Assembly: GCA_037445895.1 (NCBI GenBank)
Contig: JBBIJO010000001.1
Location: 220,202-284,201 of the forward strand
DNA: 64,000 nt
Reading direction: 5' to 3'
Origin: JBBIJO01 sp037445895
GTDB lineage: Bacteria > Bacteroidota > Ignavibacteria > Kapaibacteriales > UBA2268
The notes below the pieces were generated by a model. It saw only the letters and a list, made by a program, of their open reading frames with translations. It was not told the DNA's origin and did not search any database. Below, one piece after another: positions 62,413-64,000 of this stretch (position 1 is the stretch's first letter; each line of letters opens with the position of its first letter). Made by a program: the position numbers and the translations under genes.

Positions 62413-63348
62413 TTACTTCTTTGCAACTTGTTTTAAATTTGTGAAATATTTACTCGGGTCGTTATCCGATTTTGTAACATCAAACCGTGCAAGAACCAAA
62501 CAGTGGTCCGAAATCTTTTCTGCATCCTCTTTCCGAAACATCGAAAATGTATCGAAAACTTTTACACTGTTCTCCAAATAGCGATTTAAAAAGCTGCGAG
62601 TTACAACAATATGGTCGATTCCATAAGCATTATGATATTTGCAACTTCTCAAACTTTCCGTCAGAAAAACAATTTCAGGATACACAAGAAAAGGCCCCAT
62701 TGTATTGTATTTTTTACGCAATGGACTGTCGTTGAAATCTCCAAGTACAACAACGTCCTGCTCGTTTTTTGCTTTCAATATGGAATCTATCCAATTGACG
62801 GAAACTTCGGCTTGCCGCATTCTTAAAGTTCTGCTTTCTTCCAATTTTTCCGGCGCTTCGTCAAACCGACTTGTTGCCTTAAAATGAACTACCATAACAA
62901 GAAAATCTAAATTCCCTTTTTGAACAGCTGCAACAAAACCGGGGCGCGTTCGACGCCACTCGACTTCCAACGCTGAATAATCGTAAAGATAACGAACAAA
63001 AATATTCTTTTTAAAGAGAATTCCCACTTTTTGGGGCGCATCGTCACGCGAAAGATAAAAAGAATAATTTGGTAAATATTTGATTACTCTTGACATTGCA
63101 TTAATATTTTCGATTTCTTCGACTCCAAGCAAATCTACCCCCGATTGCTTAATCAACTCGGCAATATTTCTGTAATCCTGTTCCGTTCTATCGATACGAT
63201 CGTTAATACCGTCACCTAACCATTCGATATTGAATGTCCCAATCGTGATTTCCTTTGCTTCGCCCTCGGCAATTTTTTCCTCGGCTTTTTTGCTACAACT
63301 CCAAATAAGAACAATTGCTAATATTAAAAGCAACTTATTCATTTTCAT
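62413..63348 (-). CDS. Endonuclease/exonuclease/phosphatase-family lipoprotein
   Basis: 311 residues. Lipoprotein signal LLILAIVLIWSCSK. The catalytic fold is shown by IGTFNIEWLGDG, GVEEIENINAM, VVVLGDFNDSPL and EKISDHCLVLARF, covering the metal Glu, the Asp/Asn pair and the Asp-His dyad of DNase I-like enzymes. The substrate could be DNA, a phospholipid or a sugar phosphate outside the cytosol. It overlaps the PAP2 gene by 14 bp; two phosphoester hydrolases in one operon suggest phosphate scavenging. Confidence 0.88.
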   Translation of the reverse strand: MKMNKLLLILAIVLIWSCSKKAEEKIAEGEAKEITIGTFNIEWLGDGINDRIDRTEQDYRNIAELIKQSGVDLLGVEEIENINAMSRVIKYLPNYSFYLSRDDAPQKVGILFKKNIFVRYLYDYSALEVEWRRTRPGFVAAVQKGNLDFLVMVVHFKATSRFDEAPEKLEESRTLRMRQAEVSVNWIDSILKAKNEQDVVVLGDFNDSPLRKKYNTMGPFLVYPEIVFLTESLRSCKYHNAYGIDHIVVTRSFLNRYLENSVKVFDTFSMFRKEDAEKISDHCLVLARFDVTKSDNDPSKYFTNLKQVAKK

Positions 63349-63907
63349 TCTTGTTTTGCCGTTTACTTACTATTACAAAAATATATCTTTTATATAAAAA
63401 AACCATCAACAATGCTATTAAACAACCAACAAGCGAGCCGACAATAACATCGCTCGGGTAATGGACCCCGACATAAACTCGTGATAGTGCAATAAGCACA
63501 GCAACTACGAAAAAGTGAATACGAAAACGACGAAAATAATATGACATTACTACAGCAAAAGCGAAGTTGTTCACTGCGTGGGATGAAGGAAACGATTTGC
63601 CTCCCCCACAAGGCACCAGCAATCGAACATCAGAAAGTTCCCAACAGGGACGCAGCCGGGCAACCGCTTCTTTCAGAAAGTGGCTACTTGTTTGGTCGGC
63701 TATTACAATCGTTAGAATTAACAGGACAAGAATTGCACGACCTTCCCAACCAAACCTCGTCAAAAGAAAAAATATTAACACTCCATAAACAATATACCAA
63801 TTCGTTTGAGTGGTAATAAGCACAAAAAGCCAATCGAAAACAGGATTTGCAATAGTATGATTAAAAAAATAAAAGATTGCTATGTCTATATTCAAGAAAA
63901 AATCCAT
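63335..63907 (-). CDS. PAP2-family membrane phosphatase
   Basis: 190 residues from ATG 63907; a TTG nine bases upstream is possible. Five or six membrane helices. The three signature motifs are present: KEAVARLRP, SFPSSHAVN and SRVYVGVHYPSD with the catalytic His residues. Substrates in the family include undecaprenyl pyrophosphate, phosphatidate and PGP; the exact one cannot be told. It is upstream of and overlaps the nuclease-family lipoprotein gene. Positions 63908-64000 are AT-rich with nothing visible. Confidence 0.92.
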   Translation of the reverse strand: MDFFLNIDIAIFYFFNHTIANPVFDWLFVLITTQTNWYIVYGVLIFFLLTRFGWEGRAILVLLILTIVIADQTSSHFLKEAVARLRPCWELSDVRLLVPCGGGKSFPSSHAVNNFAFAVVMSYYFRRFRIHFFVVAVLIALSRVYVGVHYPSDVIVGSLVGCLIALLMVFLYKRYIFVIVSKRQNKNENE

Positions 63908-64000
63908 ATAGTTCAACTACTCAACAACAAAAAACAAAATTACAGAAAAAAATTTCATTTGCATTTTTATATTTTTTTATTAATTTGCTTTTTTGTATGT

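Overview
The window reads as chromosomal core DNA of an AT-rich, Gram-negative member of the Bacteroidota/Chlorobiota/Ignavibacteriota (FCB) group. Kapabacteria- or Ignavibacteria-like is my best guess. The evidence is several secreted proteins ending in type IX secretion (T9SS) sorting domains, a PorV/PorQ-family outer-membrane protein, a DUF4835 protein, a fused E1 alpha/beta 2-oxoacid dehydrogenase, a CIRCE-controlled groES-groEL operon and a glutaminyl-tRNA synthetase. Genes are densely packed, and several convergent pairs abut or overlap. I see no rRNA, tRNA, CRISPR array, prophage or insertion sequence.

Layout. 1-2884: a partner-switching signalling operon (membrane PP2C phosphatase, STAS antagonist, HATPase kinase cut by the window edge), preceded by arsC (2943-3371) and a small membrane/winged-helix protein. 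4025-5590: biotin-dependent carboxyltransferase. 5876-9033: three envelope proteins (TPR/coiled coil, T9SS cargo, PorV-like). 9010-12419: rpe and valS. 12524-13910: a lipoprotein glutaminyl cyclase divergent from a lipoprotein RidA. 13913-17892: argS, rsfS, a LytR_C protein and a guanine-deaminase-like enzyme. 18128-20148: groEL, groES and CIRCE. 20198-21936: coaD and a Cu/Zn-type permease. 22137-23915: family-4 uracil-DNA glycosylase and ddl. 24179-26607: phosphate butyryltransferase and an aromatic amino-acid ammonia-lyase. 26866-31393: glnS, asnB, pdxJ. 31479-43392: an envelope region with a T9SS metalloprotease, a T9SS cargo, a PQQ-propeller lipoprotein, a 1613-residue vWA/16xWD40/T9SS protein and an OmpA-family barrel. 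43645-48116: M2-type peptidase lipoprotein, barrel protein, ruvA, DinB, threonine dehydratase. 48118-53028: dnaB, holB, fused E1. 53050-63907: PAS histidine kinase, Asp-box T9SS protein, DUF4835 protein, two barrel proteins, exported class-I amidotransferase, nuclease-family lipoprotein and PAP2 phosphatase.

How it fits together. At least nine exported proteins have a signal peptide followed directly by Gln, and the window also encodes a periplasm-facing glutaminyl cyclase lipoprotein. That is the expected pairing for N-terminal pyroglutamate capping of Sec substrates. The other points most worth a second look are a native Ala-Cys-Gly (not Ala-Ser-Gly) at the MIO cofactor site of the ammonia-lyase, a RidA enzyme carrying a lipoprotein signal, and the double-propeller WD40 cargo with an intact MIDAS motif. 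Most of the rest is ordinary housekeeping.
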